Below, in pieces: positions 45,825 through 56,109 of a stretch of 64,000 nt of DNA. The position numbers and the translations under genes were made by a program. This stretch comes from Rikenellaceae bacterium. GTDB taxonomy: Bacteria > Bacteroidota > Bacteroidia > Bacteroidales > Rikenellaceae. How positions within the stretch are numbered: the stretch's first letter is position 1; every line of letters begins with the position of its first letter. The DNA is taken from NCBI GenBank assembly GCA_020860245.1, contig JAJBUQ010000008.1, forward strand, positions 208,919-272,918, in the 5' to 3' direction. The notes below the pieces were generated by a model that did no database searches, had not been told where the DNA came from, and saw only the letters and a list, made by a program, of their open reading frames with translations.

Positions 45825-46694
45825 ATGATAACATTTTTACAGTCGGCAGCAACAGCAGCTACGGATTCCCTGTCCCATAATACATTTGTCGATAAAATCG
45901 AGAACCTGACCAACGTACCTCGTGAAGAGCTATTTTCCAACCTCTTTATGGGTCTGCTCAGCATTGCATGGAAGATTCTCGCTGTTATCCTGATATATTA
46001 TATCGGCAGGTGGTTGATAAGGAAGATAAATCAGATAGTAGGACGCATAATGGTGCGCAGGAACGTCGATCCTTCGCTGCGGTCGTTCCTTATGAGCGCC
46101 ATATCCATAACTCTTACGATTATTCTGATTATAATGGTGATCGGAATACTGGGATTCAACACAACGTCTTTTATAGCGATCTTCGCTTCTGCGGGTCTTG
46201 CCGTCGGCGTGGCATTAAGCGGAACTTTGCAGAATTTTGCCGGGGGAATTATGCTATTGATATTCCGTCCGTTCCGTATCGGAGACTATATAGAGTCGCA
46301 GGGACAGGGAGGTACGGTAAAATCCTTACAGTTCACAAGTACAGTCATTACTACGTCGGACAATAAAACGATCTACCTCCCCAACGGCCCCGTATTCACG
46401 AGTGTATTGAACAACTATACTGCAGAACCTACAAGAAGGGTCGAATGGACGTATTCACTTGCCTACGGACAGGATTACGAAGCGGTAAAAAAATTCTTCG
46501 GGGATATGATCGGACAAGACAAAAGAATATTATCCAATCCAACCTATAATGTGAACATAAGCGCAATTGCCGGAGGCGCCATAACCGTTATCGTATGGGC
46601 GTGGGTAAATCATGAAAATTACTCAAACGTTTTATACGATATGAATCAGAGAGTATACGAAAACTACCAGAAATACAACCTGCAACTTAAATAA
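45825..46694 (+). CDS. Small-conductance mechanosensitive channel, MscS family
   Basis: Inner-membrane safety valve that opens on osmotic downshock. The 289 residues have three membrane helices, the last the pore-lining TM3 (FIAIFASAGLAVGVALSGTLQN, split here across about 121-142) with the Gly/Ala-rich packing face, then the beta domain FRPFRIGDYIESQGQGGTV and YLPNGPVF. Length equals that of E. coli MscS (286). It lies between dnaX and lrgA. Confidence 0.92.
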   Translation: MITFLQSAATAATDSLSHNTFVDKIENLTNVPREELFSNLFMGLLSIAWKILAVILIYYIGRWLIRKINQIVGRIMVRRNVDPSLRSFLMSAISITLTIILIIMVIGILGFNTTSFIAIFASAGLAVGVALSGTLQNFAGGIMLLIFRPFRIGDYIESQGQGGTVKSLQFTSTVITTSDNKTIYLPNGPVFTSVLNNYTAEPTRRVEWTYSLAYGQDYEAVKKFFGDMIGQDKRILSNPTYNVNISAIAGGAITVIVWAWVNHENYSNVLYDMNQRVYENYQKYNLQLK

Positions 46695-46710
46695 CCGTTT
46701 AACCAAATAA

Positions 46711-47055
46711 ATGAAAGGAATCTTCCAACTGCTGCTTTTTTATTCATTAGGTGCTGTGGCCAGCCGTCTGACTCTGAATATTTTACCGGGAAGCATCTGG
46801 GGAATGGTCTTACTGTTCGCTGCACTGAAATTTAATATAGTGAACAGTAGCGAGATCGATAGAACGGCATCGTTCTTCCTCGACAATATGATACTGTTCT
46901 TCATTCCTCCGGCTGTGGGAATCATGACCTCTTACACACTTCTGGGAACTCACATCTGGGCGATCCTGACGGCCTGCACAGTCAGCACTATCCTTGTTTT
47001 AGCGAGTGTTTCGCTGTTGTTCCGATTCCTCGACAAAACGGCCAGCGATGAGTGA
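46711..47055 (+). CDS. CidA/LrgA family protein
   Basis: Small membrane protein of 114 residues with four helices, including GSIWGMVLLFAALKF and PPAVGIMTSY, both typical of LrgA/CidA. The pair with the LrgB-like gene downstream is linked to programmed lysis or to export of small organic acids in other bacteria. It overlaps the LrgB gene by eight bases, so the two are translated together. Confidence 0.86.
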   Translation: MKGIFQLLLFYSLGAVASRLTLNILPGSIWGMVLLFAALKFNIVNSSEIDRTASFFLDNMILFFIPPAVGIMTSYTLLGTHIWAILTACTVSTILVLASVSLLFRFLDKTASDE

Positions 47056-47737
47056 TATTTTAAGTTCCGAAGTATTTTTACTGACACTTACCATAGGAAC
47101 CTATTTAGGATCGTTGTGGCTGTACCGCAGAACAGGAATTAAACTGCTTCATCCGATACTTACTTCGATGGCGGTAATAATACCATTCCTGAAGGTCAGC
47201 GGAGTAGATTACCAGACTTACAGGGAAGGAACTGCTGTTATCGAACTTATGCTCGGACTGTCGGTGGTCTCGCTCGGATACCTTCTATACCGACAGATAG
47301 ATATTATCAAAGGCAATCTCCTCACCATATCGGTCTCCGTATTTACCGGAAGTGTGATCGGCATTACCAGCGTCATACTAATAGCAAGGTATATGGGCGC
47401 GGGAGAAGAGATTATCGCATCACTTCAGCCAAAATCGGTCACTACGCCTATCGCCCTCTCCATATCTTCGAACACGGGGGGAATAGAATCGCTTACCGCA
47501 CTTGTGGTAGTGTACACCGGAATATTCGGGAGCATCGCAGGCCCGGTAATGCTCAGGAAGATGCGAATAAAAAACAGGATTGCCAAAGGTCTGGCGATGG
47601 GCTCGGCGGCGCATGCGGCAGGTACTGCGGAAGCGGTTAAAATGGGTGCGGTCGAAGGCGCTGTAAGCGGACTTGCGATAGGCCTTATGGGGATAATGAC
47701 AGCGATACTGATTCCCGTAATAAGAATTATAATCTGA
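47048..47737 (+). CDS. LrgB family protein
   Basis: Multi-pass membrane protein partner of the CidA/LrgA-like product. I use the ATG at 47048 (MSDILSSEVFLLTLTIGTYL), giving 229 residues, the normal size; the frame extends upstream only inside the previous gene. Family blocks LQPKSVTTPIALSIS, GIFGSIAGP and GLAMGSAAHAAGTAEAVKMG are all present. It converges with rodA with only two bases between stops. Confidence 0.9.
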   Translation: MSDILSSEVFLLTLTIGTYLGSLWLYRRTGIKLLHPILTSMAVIIPFLKVSGVDYQTYREGTAVIELMLGLSVVSLGYLLYRQIDIIKGNLLTISVSVFTGSVIGITSVILIARYMGAGEEIIASLQPKSVTTPIALSISSNTGGIESLTALVVVYTGIFGSIAGPVMLRKMRIKNRIAKGLAMGSAAHAAGTAEAVKMGAVEGAVSGLAIGLMGIMTAILIPVIRIII

Positions 47738-47739
47738 GT

Positions 47740-49176
47740 CTAAACCCGGCTGATATGGCTCTTGCGCGAACTGTCGAGCTTGACAGCAACGAACAATAAC
47801 AGGGTAAACGCCAGCATGGAGGATCCTCCGTAGCTGAAGAACGGGAGAGGTATCCCTATGACAGGCATAAGTCCGATCGTCATTCCTACATTCACAATAA
47901 AATGAAAGAAGAATACCGAGGCGACGCAGTAACAATATATACGTCCGAATGCCTCTTCCTGCCGTTCCCCCATAGATATAAGTTTAAGGATCAGCACACT
48001 GAATAATATAACCACTAAGGCGCTTCCTACAAACCCCCATTCCTCGCCTACCGTACAGAAAATAAAATCCGTACTCTGTTCCGGAACGAAGTCGTATTTG
48101 GTCTGAGTGCCCTGAAGATATCCTTTACCGGTGAGCCCCCCGGAACCGATGGCTATTTTGGATTGGTTTACATTGTATCCCCACCCTTTAAGATCCTTCT
48201 CCAGTCCCAAGAGGTCGAGTATTCTCTTTTGCTGATGAATCTGCATTACATTGTCGAACACATAATCCACCGTATACGTGAAGCCTACGGAACCGATAAA
48301 CATGGCTATAAACAACCAGACGTTTACAATCCTCTGTCTATAAGAATATATTACTACGAGCGCCAACGACAATGCGATCGAGACCAGCAGGGATATGTTA
48401 AGCGATATATCCACGTCAGCAAATTTACCTCCGAAGTATATCAGGGCGGTAACCAATGCCACAGCAGCGGCATATATCGCCTTGCTCTTCCATCTTCCGT
48501 TGACGAATCCTTCGGCCAGAAGACACGCTGCGAAGAGCATGATCGTAAGCGGCAGTGGCTCGATGAGGAATGAAAAAATAAATAGTGCTATCAGCAGGAA
48601 TACCGCGATATACACCCATCCGTTGAATCCCTCCCTGAACAGCATGAACGCGAACGCTCCGTAGACCAGTGCAGATCCCGTATCGTTTTGTAAGATAATG
48701 ATTATCGCCGGGAGGAACAGGAGCGATATTATTGTGAAGAGCGACTTCAGGTCGTGGACGTTGAAAGAATAGGAACTCATTGCGCGTGCAAGCGCCAGTG
48801 ATGCGGTAAACTTCACAAATTCGACTGGCTGTATACGAATCGGGCCGATCTCGTACCATGCCTTCGCTCCGTTCACCTCCTTCCCGAAGACGAACATACC
48901 CAGAAGCGCGAGTATCGACAGCCAGTATAGCGGATAAGCGAGTATATGGTAATATTTATCGTCGATCAGGAGGACGGATATACCGATAAAGAACGAAACC
49001 CCTATCCATATCAGTTGGACTCCGGACCGCTGCGAGAGGTCGAAAAATCCGGTAGTAGATTCGTTGTACACAGCGGCATATATATTTACGAGTCCGAGCG
49101 TGACCATCGCAAGATATATTAACACCACACTCCAGTCGATCCCTAAGAATGCTGTCCGTTCGCCTCTACTGACCAT
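47740..49176 (-). CDS. rodA: Rod shape-determining protein RodA
   Basis: SEDS-family peptidoglycan glycosyltransferase of the elongasome, partner of PBP2. The 478 residues carry about ten membrane segments and the SEDS motifs VEFVKFTASLALARAMS, NDTGSALVYGAFAF and IGMPV-like GLMPVIGIPLPFFSYGGSS (split in about 440-462). It is longer than E. coli RodA (370), owing to extra helices in the middle. It overlaps mrdA by 11 bases and is the last gene of the operon. Confidence 0.92.
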   Translation of the reverse strand: MVSRGERTAFLGIDWSVVLIYLAMVTLGLVNIYAAVYNESTTGFFDLSQRSGVQLIWIGVSFFIGISVLLIDDKYYHILAYPLYWLSILALLGMFVFGKEVNGAKAWYEIGPIRIQPVEFVKFTASLALARAMSSYSFNVHDLKSLFTIISLLFLPAIIIILQNDTGSALVYGAFAFMLFREGFNGWVYIAVFLLIALFIFSFLIEPLPLTIMLFAACLLAEGFVNGRWKSKAIYAAAVALVTALIYFGGKFADVDISLNISLLVSIALSLALVVIYSYRQRIVNVWLFIAMFIGSVGFTYTVDYVFDNVMQIHQQKRILDLLGLEKDLKGWGYNVNQSKIAIGSGGLTGKGYLQGTQTKYDFVPEQSTDFIFCTVGEEWGFVGSALVVILFSVLILKLISMGERQEEAFGRIYCYCVASVFFFHFIVNVGMTIGLMPVIGIPLPFFSYGGSSMLAFTLLLFVAVKLDSSRKSHISRV

Positions 49177-50974
49177 ACGCCTTGCTATAATTAATATTTA
49201 TCCCCCTGACTCTATCATAAACATCCTGACTCTGCACCTCCCCCGTAAGATACTGTTCGAGAAGAAGTTTAGCCAACGGCACAGCAATAGTGGCTCCAAA
49301 GCCCCCGTTCTCGATATATACCGATATCGCAATCTTCGGATCGTCGAGCGGTGCGAAGCACGCGAATGTAGAGTGGTCGTTTCCCTGCGGATTCTGAGCG
49401 GTGCCTGTCTTCCCGCATACATCCCAACCCTTAACAAAGGCGCCTGTCGCAGTTCCCCACTCGTTCACAGCCTTCCACATCGCATTCGCTACCACGTCGA
49501 AGTGTTTTTTCTCGACTTTGGAGTAATGCCTTTCGTAGAACCGGTTGTCGATAGAATCCCTCCCTTCTATAGATTTTACCACGTGAGGTATATAATAATA
49601 GCCTCTGTTAGCAACCGTGGCAACGAGATTGGCAACTTGAAGAGGAGTGGCTCCGATCTCTCCCTGTCCTATCGCCAAAGAGAGGATCGTCATGGAACTC
49701 CAACTCCCTCTGTAAATCCTGTCGTAACGTTCACGGGTGGGAAGCGTACCGTTTATCTCACTTCGGAAATCGGAGTCGAGTTTACGTCCGAATCCGAAGC
49801 TCTCGACATAATCGTACCACACGTCGAATCCGTCCTTAACGCTTCCGTATTTAGAGTTATCTACAAGATTACGGAACGTGTAGCAGAAGTATGCGTTGCA
49901 GGATGTCTGCAGCGCAGCTGTAAGATTGACCGGAGAGTGGTGTCCGTGGCATTTGACTCCGCGTCCGTAAGGATATCCATGGTTACATGGATAGCTGTCG
50001 GATGCGGAGTTAGTACCCTCCTGCAACGATATTAGCGCATTTACCAACTTGAAGGTCGAACCGGGCGGATACCACGACTGCACCGCACGGTTGATAAGAG
50101 GTCTGTACGGATCGCGCAGCAATTCCGCATAGTTGTTGCCTAACTGGCGTCCGACGAGCTTATCGGGGTCGTACGTCGGGCTGCTGGCCATTACGAGAAT
50201 CTCTCCTGTCGCGGGCTCGATGGCAACTACGCTTCCCACCTTACCTTCGAGCAATTCCTCGGCAAGAGCCTGAAGCCTGCTGTCGATCGTACACACGATA
50301 GAGGCTCCCGGCACTGCAAGAGAATCGTACATTCCGTCTGCATACGAGCCCTTAGGGATGCCATGGACATCGACCAATTGAATTTTAACCCCCTTCTCTC
50401 CCCTAAGATATTTCTCATAAGCAGATTCTATACCACTGACTCCGATATAATCCCCGCTTCGATAGTAAGGATCCGCTTCTATGTTTTTCTGATTTACTTC
50501 CCCTACATATCCAAGAAGATTCCCTGCGATTTTTCGAGGATAAGATCTTACGGTTCTATACTGAGTATAAAATCCGGGGAAGTTGAACTCGTCGAACTTT
50601 AATTTTGTCTCCTTAGGCAGCTGTTTGAATAGTACCGACGGGCGCCTCTGGGAATAATTTTCAGCTTTTTTATATTCCCTGTGGAATATCTCCATATCTA
50701 TTCCCAAAACCTGACACAGCAGTGCGGTATCCAGCCCTTTTGTGTCGCGCGGAACGACCATAAGATCGTAAGTCTCTCTGCTTTGGATGAGGAATTCGCC
50801 GTTACGGTCATACACCTCTCCCCGCGGAGGGTACTGTACTTCGTGGCGTAGAACGTTGTTATTGGCAAAAATTTTATATCTGTCATCGAGAATCTGAAGA
50901 TGGAACAGACGTGCCAGTATAATTACTGCCACAAGTATCACAAAAATCTTCAGAACCAATGCACGTGAATTCAT
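49166..50974 (-). CDS. mrdA: Penicillin-binding protein 2
   Basis: Monofunctional class B transpeptidase of the elongasome. The 602 residues have an N-terminal membrane helix (ALVLKIFVILVAVIILARLF), a pedestal domain (PPRGEVYDRNGEFLIQ), and the transpeptidase domain with SxxK (WYPPGSTFKLVNAL), SxN (TSCNAYFC) and KTG (VCGKTGTAQNP). All catalytic motifs are intact. It is flanked by mreD (6 bases) and rodA, the standard partners. Confidence 0.94.
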   Translation of the reverse strand: MNSRALVLKIFVILVAVIILARLFHLQILDDRYKIFANNNVLRHEVQYPPRGEVYDRNGEFLIQSRETYDLMVVPRDTKGLDTALLCQVLGIDMEIFHREYKKAENYSQRRPSVLFKQLPKETKLKFDEFNFPGFYTQYRTVRSYPRKIAGNLLGYVGEVNQKNIEADPYYRSGDYIGVSGIESAYEKYLRGEKGVKIQLVDVHGIPKGSYADGMYDSLAVPGASIVCTIDSRLQALAEELLEGKVGSVVAIEPATGEILVMASSPTYDPDKLVGRQLGNNYAELLRDPYRPLINRAVQSWYPPGSTFKLVNALISLQEGTNSASDSYPCNHGYPYGRGVKCHGHHSPVNLTAALQTSCNAYFCYTFRNLVDNSKYGSVKDGFDVWYDYVESFGFGRKLDSDFRSEINGTLPTRERYDRIYRGSWSSMTILSLAIGQGEIGATPLQVANLVATVANRGYYYIPHVVKSIEGRDSIDNRFYERHYSKVEKKHFDVVANAMWKAVNEWGTATGAFVKGWDVCGKTGTAQNPQGNDHSTFACFAPLDDPKIAISVYIENGGFGATIAVPLAKLLLEQYLTGEVQSQDVYDRVRGININYSKAYGQ

Positions 50975-50980
50975 TACAAA

Positions 50981-51499
50981 TTATAAGGCTTTAGAGCGTT
51001 TGAAAAGAAAAATCAATTGTATGAAATAAACCGCTATCAGAGTAGATGCCGTATTAACGAGAATTTTTAAGAGAGTATATCCGAAGCCTGCGAATGACAT
51101 GGATTCAAGCATAAAAAATGTTGTGCAATGCAAAAAAACCATCAGGAAGGAATAATTAAGGAATTTCACTATTCCGAGCTTATGGAGGTTAGGAACCCCT
51201 CCTTCGTCGACCTCGTCCTTTAGCAGGAACAGTCTTATCAGCGCAGGGCGGAGAAACGCGACGAAGACGGTCGCCATGACATTGATTCCGGGAGTTCCCA
51301 TGAATACATCCATCATAACACCGGTAAACAGTCCGAGGAGGAGAAGTTTATAATCGCTGAGATCGACAGGAAGAAGAATAATAAACGCCAGATAGATGAA
51401 CGGATTCATAAAATAGCCTACATGCAGATTATTAAAAAGAAAAATCTGCAAGAACGCGACTACAATGAAGAGTATCGAATATTCTATGAATCTAAGCAT
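50981..51499 (-). CDS. mreD: Rod shape-determining protein MreD
   Basis: Multi-pass inner-membrane protein of the elongasome, 172 residues, about five helices, with LPVDLSDYKLLLLGLFTGVM and DVFMGTPGINVMATV segments typical of MreD. Sequence conservation in this family is low; identity rests on hydrophobic profile and on position between mreC (overlapping TAATG) and mrdA. Confidence 0.85.
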   Translation of the reverse strand: MLRFIEYSILFIVVAFLQIFLFNNLHVGYFMNPFIYLAFIILLPVDLSDYKLLLLGLFTGVMMDVFMGTPGINVMATVFVAFLRPALIRLFLLKDEVDEGGVPNLHKLGIVKFLNYSFLMVFLHCTTFFMLESMSFAGFGYTLLKILVNTASTLIAVYFIQLIFLFKRSKAL

Positions 51500-52320
51500 T
51501 ACCTGTAACTATCCTCCAATTCCTGTTTATCGTCCATATCGGTGTAATATATCAGAACCATGTTATTCAGCGCTCCCATTCTCGCAAGAAGCTCCACGCG
51601 CGCCTCGTAATAGGTTCCGTTTATAAGTTCGAAGCTCTTTACTGTCCCTATATTTATCCCTTCCGGAAACCGCGATGAAAATTCGGTCGTCACAACCGTA
51701 TCGCCGATCTTAATGTCCGCATATTTAGGCACTTCCGAAAAAACCACTTCGTCGTATTTTTTCGCATCCCAGAAGACGGAACCGGATGAATTGTTGTCCC
51801 CTTTGATTTTACCGCTGGTTTTAAATTTTGTGTTCAGAATGGACATCGCTATGGAGAATTTATTATTGCTCTCCATAACGTAGCCTGCCACCGCTCCATC
51901 CGATACCACAGCGGAATTCGGTCTGATTCCGTGATTAATCCCTTTGTTCAGGATCATGAAATTCTCCGCACGGTTAATACTGTTATTTACGACCTTAGCA
52001 GTGCCGTACTCGTAGACTGCAAGGCTATCCGGGAGCTTAAGTTCCGGAAAAAAACGTCCGTATTCCTCGTATTTCGCAAGTTCGCCGCGAAGATTGGCAA
52101 CCTCTTCCGTAAGTTTTTTATTCTCACTTCCAAGATAAAAGTACTGCCTGACGTCGGCAAAGGCAGAGTAGACGCCGCCGGTCAGACTGTTGGATATACT
52201 AAGCATTCTCGCCTGACTGTATCCCGAGCTATCGGAGTAGTATCTAAATGCGAGAACCTCTATAACGATGAACAGGAACACATATCCTATCCTCTTCAAA
52301 AACAGAAAGAATCTGTACAT
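51499..52320 (-). CDS. mreC: Rod shape-determining protein MreC
   Basis: Periplasmic organiser that binds PBP2. The 273 residues have a membrane anchor (IGYVFLFIVIEVLAF), a coiled coil (ENKKLTEEVANLRGELAKYEE), and the beta-rich C-terminal domain with NFMILNKGINHGIRPNSAVVS split across about 110-131 and FPEGINIGTVKSFE. It overlaps mreD and lies 21 bases after mreB. Confidence 0.92.
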   Translation of the reverse strand: MYRFFLFLKRIGYVFLFIVIEVLAFRYYSDSSGYSQARMLSISNSLTGGVYSAFADVRQYFYLGSENKKLTEEVANLRGELAKYEEYGRFFPELKLPDSLAVYEYGTAKVVNNSINRAENFMILNKGINHGIRPNSAVVSDGAVAGYVMESNNKFSIAMSILNTKFKTSGKIKGDNNSSGSVFWDAKKYDEVVFSEVPKYADIKIGDTVVTTEFSSRFPEGINIGTVKSFELINGTYYEARVELLARMGALNNMVLIYYTDMDDKQELEDSYR

Positions 52321-52341
52321 ATCCTGTCCGGCTTAAGCCGT

Positions 52342-53364
52342 CTATTTCATAAGGAACTGGAACTTATTTATGTTCTTAAGAGCTATTCCCGTACCGCGAG
52401 CCACGGCCCTTAACGGATCTTCCGACACATGGAACGGAATGTTGGTCTTCTCCTGCAATCTTTTATCGAGCCCCCTGAGCAGTCCGCCGCCTCCGGCAAG
52501 GTAAATGCCTTCTTTAACGATATCCGCATATAACTCCGGCGGTATCTGTTCAAGCACCTTCATGATGGCGGCGTCGACCTTCACGAGAGATTTTTCGAGT
52601 GCATAAGCGATTTCCTGATACGATATGGCTATGGTCGAAGGGAGGGAGGTCAGAATGTTCGGTCCCGTAAATACAAATTCTTCGACAGGCTCGTCAAGCT
52701 CTTGTACGGCAGCTCCGATAGCTATCTTTATCTCTTCGGCCGTACGCTCTCCTACCCTTACGTTATGCTGTTGTCTTATATAAGTCTGTATATCGTCGGT
52801 AAATACGTCTCCTGCGACGTTGATACTCTCGCTACACACGATCCCTCCGAGGGAAATAACAGCGATCTCGGTGGTACCTCCGCCTATATCTACTACCATG
52901 TGTCCTTCCGGCGCTTCGACATCCAGACCGATGCCCAGCGCGGCAGCCATAGGTTCGTATATCATGTAGACTTCGCGTCCTCCGGCATGCTCCGCAGAAT
53001 CTCTCACCGCACGTATCTCCACATTCGTACTACCGGAAGGGATACATATCACCATCCTTAACGAAGGGCTGAACATGCTGTTGTGCGATTTTATCATTTT
53101 AATCATACCGCGGATCATGAGTTCCGCAGCGTTGAAGTCTGCGATCACTCCGTCGCGCAACGGTCTGACGGTTTTGATATTCTGGTGGGTTTTACCGTGC
53201 ATCTGGTGCGCCTGATTGCCAATCGCTACCAGTTTGCCCGAATGTTGGTCGAGGGCCACGATAGAGGGCTCGTCCACTACTATTTTACCGTTATGTATTA
53301 TCAATGTATTGGCTGTACCGAGATCCATCGCCAACTCTTGTGTCAAAAACGAGAATAATCCCAT
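52342..53364 (-). CDS. mreB: Actin-like protein MreB
   Basis: Filament-forming ATPase that guides lateral wall synthesis. The 340 residues carry the actin-fold motifs: phosphate 1 DLGTANTLI, VDIGGGTTEIAVISLGG, and the adenosine loop YLAGGGGLLRGLD. It begins MGLFSFLTQELAMDLGTAN and is the second gene of the purH-mreBCD-mrdA-rodA operon, 28 bases after purH. Confidence 0.96.
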   Translation of the reverse strand: MGLFSFLTQELAMDLGTANTLIIHNGKIVVDEPSIVALDQHSGKLVAIGNQAHQMHGKTHQNIKTVRPLRDGVIADFNAAELMIRGMIKMIKSHNSMFSPSLRMVICIPSGSTNVEIRAVRDSAEHAGGREVYMIYEPMAAALGIGLDVEAPEGHMVVDIGGGTTEIAVISLGGIVCSESINVAGDVFTDDIQTYIRQQHNVRVGERTAEEIKIAIGAAVQELDEPVEEFVFTGPNILTSLPSTIAISYQEIAYALEKSLVKVDAAIMKVLEQIPPELYADIVKEGIYLAGGGGLLRGLDKRLQEKTNIPFHVSEDPLRAVARGTGIALKNINKFQFLMK

Positions 53365-53392
53365 ATTTTTATTGGGTTTTATGTATTATCTA

Positions 53393-54913
53393 CTAATGTT
53401 TGAAGTGTCTGAGACCTGTGAACAGCATCGCCATACCGTTGTCGTTGCAGTAGTCGATGGAGTCCTGGTCCCTTACCGAACCACCGGGCTGAACGACAGC
53501 TACGACACCTTCCCCTTTGGCAAGTTCAACGCAGTCCGAGAACGGGAAGAACGCATCGGAAGCCATAACCGAACCTTCGAGTCGGAATCCGAACGACTTA
53601 GCCTTAGCCACAGCTTGTTTAAGGGCATCGACTCTCGATGTCTGTCCTATGCCGCTTGCCAGAAGTGTGTTATCCTTAGCAAATACAATCGCATTCGATT
53701 TTGAGTGTTTAACGATCTTATTCGCGAAGACGAGATCCTTCATCTCCTGTTCCGTTATATCTTTATCTGTCGCACATTTAGGTTCGCCGTCCACCCCTCC
53801 GAGCTGGTTGTCGCGATCCATTACCGCAACTCCGTTAAGCAGCGAGCGGAACTGAACCTTTGGCAGTTCGAAAGATTTGATCTTAAGAATTATTCTGTTC
53901 TTTTTAGTCTTGAGTATATCGAGAGTGCCATCAGCATAGGATGGTGCGATTATTATTTCACTAAATAACTTCGTAACCTCTTCCGTGGTCGCTTTGTCCA
54001 TCTCGCGGTTGCAGATCAATACACCTCCGAACGCGGACACCGGATCGCATTCGAGCGCAGCTACGTACGCTTCCGCAAGAGTAGGCCTTGTAGCTACACC
54101 GCAGGCATTGTTGTGTTTTATAATTACGAATGTCGGATCGTCGAACTCGTTGATAAGGGCAACCGCGGCGTCTATATCGAGCATATTGTTGTAGGATATC
54201 TCCTTACCGTTGTACTGTTCGAACATCTCGTCGAGATTGCCGTAGAACGCGGCCTTCTGATGAGGGTTCTCTCCGTACCGAAGTGATCGCCCGCCACTTA
54301 CGCTCGATTTAAATGCAGGGATATCCTCTTTGGCGTTGAAGTATTCAAATATCGCACTGTCGTAATGGGAACTTACATTGAACGCCTGAGCTGCAAAGTA
54401 TCTGCGCTGTTCGAGTGTAGTCGCTCCGTTCTGTTTGGTAATTATGTCGTAGAATTCTGCATACTGATCCACGGACGGTATAATTACCACGTCCTTATGG
54501 TTCTTCGCGGCAGCCCTGATAAGGGAGATGCCTCCTATATCTATTTTTTCGATAACTGCCTGTTCTTCCGCACCTGACGCCACCGTCTCTTCGAACGGAT
54601 AAAGATCGACGATAACGAGGTCGATTTCCGGAATTTCATATTGTCCTAACTGCTCAATATCTCCTCCATTATCCCTGCGCGCGAGGATTCCTCCGAAGAC
54701 CTTAGGGTGAAGTGTTTTAACGCGCCCGCCCAGAATCGAAGGGTATCCCGTAAGATCCTCGACCGCAGTCGCTTCGGCTCCTATACTTTTAATAAATTCC
54801 AGAGTTCCTCCGGTAGAATATATTTTAACGCCCTGCTCCGAGAGAGCCTTCACGATCCGGTCCAAACCGTCCTTGTAATACACTGAAATAAGTGCGCTCT
54901 TTATCTTTTTCAC
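53393..54913 (-). CDS. purH: Bifunctional AICAR transformylase / IMP cyclohydrolase
   Basis: Last two steps of IMP synthesis. From a GTG at 54913 (read MKKIKSALISVYYKDGLD) it is 506 residues, the usual length; the open frame runs 11 codons further to a TTG that overlaps the -7 box. The N-terminal cyclohydrolase domain shows ALISVYYKDGL, STGGTLEF and GGRVKTLHPKVFGGILARRD (about 60-80). The C-terminal transformylase domain shows LRYGENPHQKAAFYG and KHNNACGVA, ending with DSIDYCNDNGMAMLFTGLRH. First gene of the elongasome operon. Confidence 0.94.
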   Translation of the reverse strand: MKKIKSALISVYYKDGLDRIVKALSEQGVKIYSTGGTLEFIKSIGAEATAVEDLTGYPSILGGRVKTLHPKVFGGILARRDNGGDIEQLGQYEIPEIDLVIVDLYPFEETVASGAEEQAVIEKIDIGGISLIRAAAKNHKDVVIIPSVDQYAEFYDIITKQNGATTLEQRRYFAAQAFNVSSHYDSAIFEYFNAKEDIPAFKSSVSGGRSLRYGENPHQKAAFYGNLDEMFEQYNGKEISYNNMLDIDAAVALINEFDDPTFVIIKHNNACGVATRPTLAEAYVAALECDPVSAFGGVLICNREMDKATTEEVTKLFSEIIIAPSYADGTLDILKTKKNRIILKIKSFELPKVQFRSLLNGVAVMDRDNQLGGVDGEPKCATDKDITEQEMKDLVFANKIVKHSKSNAIVFAKDNTLLASGIGQTSRVDALKQAVAKAKSFGFRLEGSVMASDAFFPFSDCVELAKGEGVVAVVQPGGSVRDQDSIDYCNDNGMAMLFTGLRHFKH

Positions 54914-54943
54914 CGTGTGTTGTTTTTTATTTGATTTTGAGCA

Positions 54944-54951
54944 CAAAGATA
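54944..54951 (-). promoter_or_regulatory. -7 box for the purH-mre operon
   Basis: Reverse strand TATCTTTG, perfect -7 box, 30 bases before the GTG start of purH; it is the only good promoter before the six-gene cluster. Confidence 0.65.
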
Positions 54952-55067
54952 CAAAATCCTTATAATAAATAGGCTATAAAAATTAATATAATAAAACCTT
55001 TTTATCGACCTATTTTTAACGGATAAATTAAATATATTATCTTTACCTTTTGAATTTAATCCGGAAT

Positions 55068-56075
55068 ATGCCGTATAAGATAAAGAAGGACGCGAAGTTT
55101 GCCGTGATAGGGCATGGAAGCTGGGCAACCGCACTCGTGAAAATAATACTTGAGAACGATACCGACGTGGGTTGGTATATCCGCAACGAGGAGGTATTGG
55201 AATATGTGAAGAAGCACAAAACCAATCCTAAATATCTGCGGGACGTACACTTTTATACGCCACACCTTAAGATGTCGAGCGATATTAACGAGGTAGTAAA
55301 GAACGCTGATATTATAATACTCGCGGCTCCTTCGGCATTCCTCAAAGAGATAATGTCTCCGCTTACGGAGTCGTTCGAAGATAAATTCGTGGTATCGGCT
55401 ATTAAGGGGATTATTCCGGGCGAATACATAACCGTGGCGGAGTACCTGAACCAATCGTACGGATTGCCATTCGACCAGATAGGAATAGTTTCCGGCCCAT
55501 GTCATGCGGAAGAGGTCGCGCTGGAGAGACTCTCGTACCTTACTGCAGTCTGCAAGGATATAGATAATTCGCGGATACTGGGCGATAAGATACGCACATG
55601 GTATATCAACGTAAGTTATTCGACGGATATTTACGGTACGGAATATGCGACCGTACTCAAAAATATATACGCCATAGCGGTCGGAATGTGCATCGGACAA
55701 GGATACGGAGATAATTTTATCGCCGTACTTATTTCGAATTCAGCAATGGAGATGGAACGCTTCTTAAACGAGACTTATCCTTCCGACAGGAATATTAACG
55801 CATCGGTATATCTCGGAGATCTTCTCGTAACTTCTTATTCGCAATTCAGCCGCAACCGCACATTCGGACTAATGGTTGGCAAGGGCTACTCCGTTAAGAA
55901 TGCGCAGATAGAGATGAGTATGGTAGCGGAGGGATATTACGCAGCTTACTGTATAAACCAGATCAATAAAAAAAAGAAGATCCGCCTGCCTATCGCGGAT
56001 ACGGTTTACAGAATTTTATATGAAGGTGCGAATCCGGCGGCGGCACTGCTGAATCTTACTAAATTTTTAATTTAA
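55068..56075 (+). CDS. gpsA: Glycerol-3-phosphate dehydrogenase [NAD(P)+]
   Basis: Reduces DHAP to sn-glycerol-3-phosphate for phospholipids. I start it at the ATG at 55068 ([24 protein letters not shown]), giving 335 residues; the frame extends six codons to a TTG. The dinucleotide motif is GHGSWATA rather than the usual GAGSWGTA. Further blocks are [18 protein letters not shown] and [10 protein letters not shown], and the catalytic Lys region [21 protein letters not shown] -7-like box TATCTTTA lies at 55038-55045. pgi follows after 34 bases. Confidence 0.93.
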   Translation: MPYKIKKDAKFAVIGHGSWATALVKIILENDTDVGWYIRNEEVLEYVKKHKTNPKYLRDVHFYTPHLKMSSDINEVVKNADIIILAAPSAFLKEIMSPLTESFEDKFVVSAIKGIIPGEYITVAEYLNQSYGLPFDQIGIVSGPCHAEEVALERLSYLTAVCKDIDNSRILGDKIRTWYINVSYSTDIYGTEYATVLKNIYAIAVGMCIGQGYGDNFIAVLISNSAMEMERFLNETYPSDRNINASVYLGDLLVTSYSQFSRNRTFGLMVGKGYSVKNAQIEMSMVAEGYYAAYCINQINKKKKIRLPIADTVYRILYEGANPAAALLNLTKFLI

Positions 56076-56109
56076 CGAACGACAATCAGAAACAAAAAAA
56101 TATTTTAAA

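Noticed and set aside
49064..50035. 323-residue open frame antisense to mrdA and the start of rodA
   Set aside because: It exists only because the coding strand uses few codons that give stops in antisense; the peptide has no recognisable domain.
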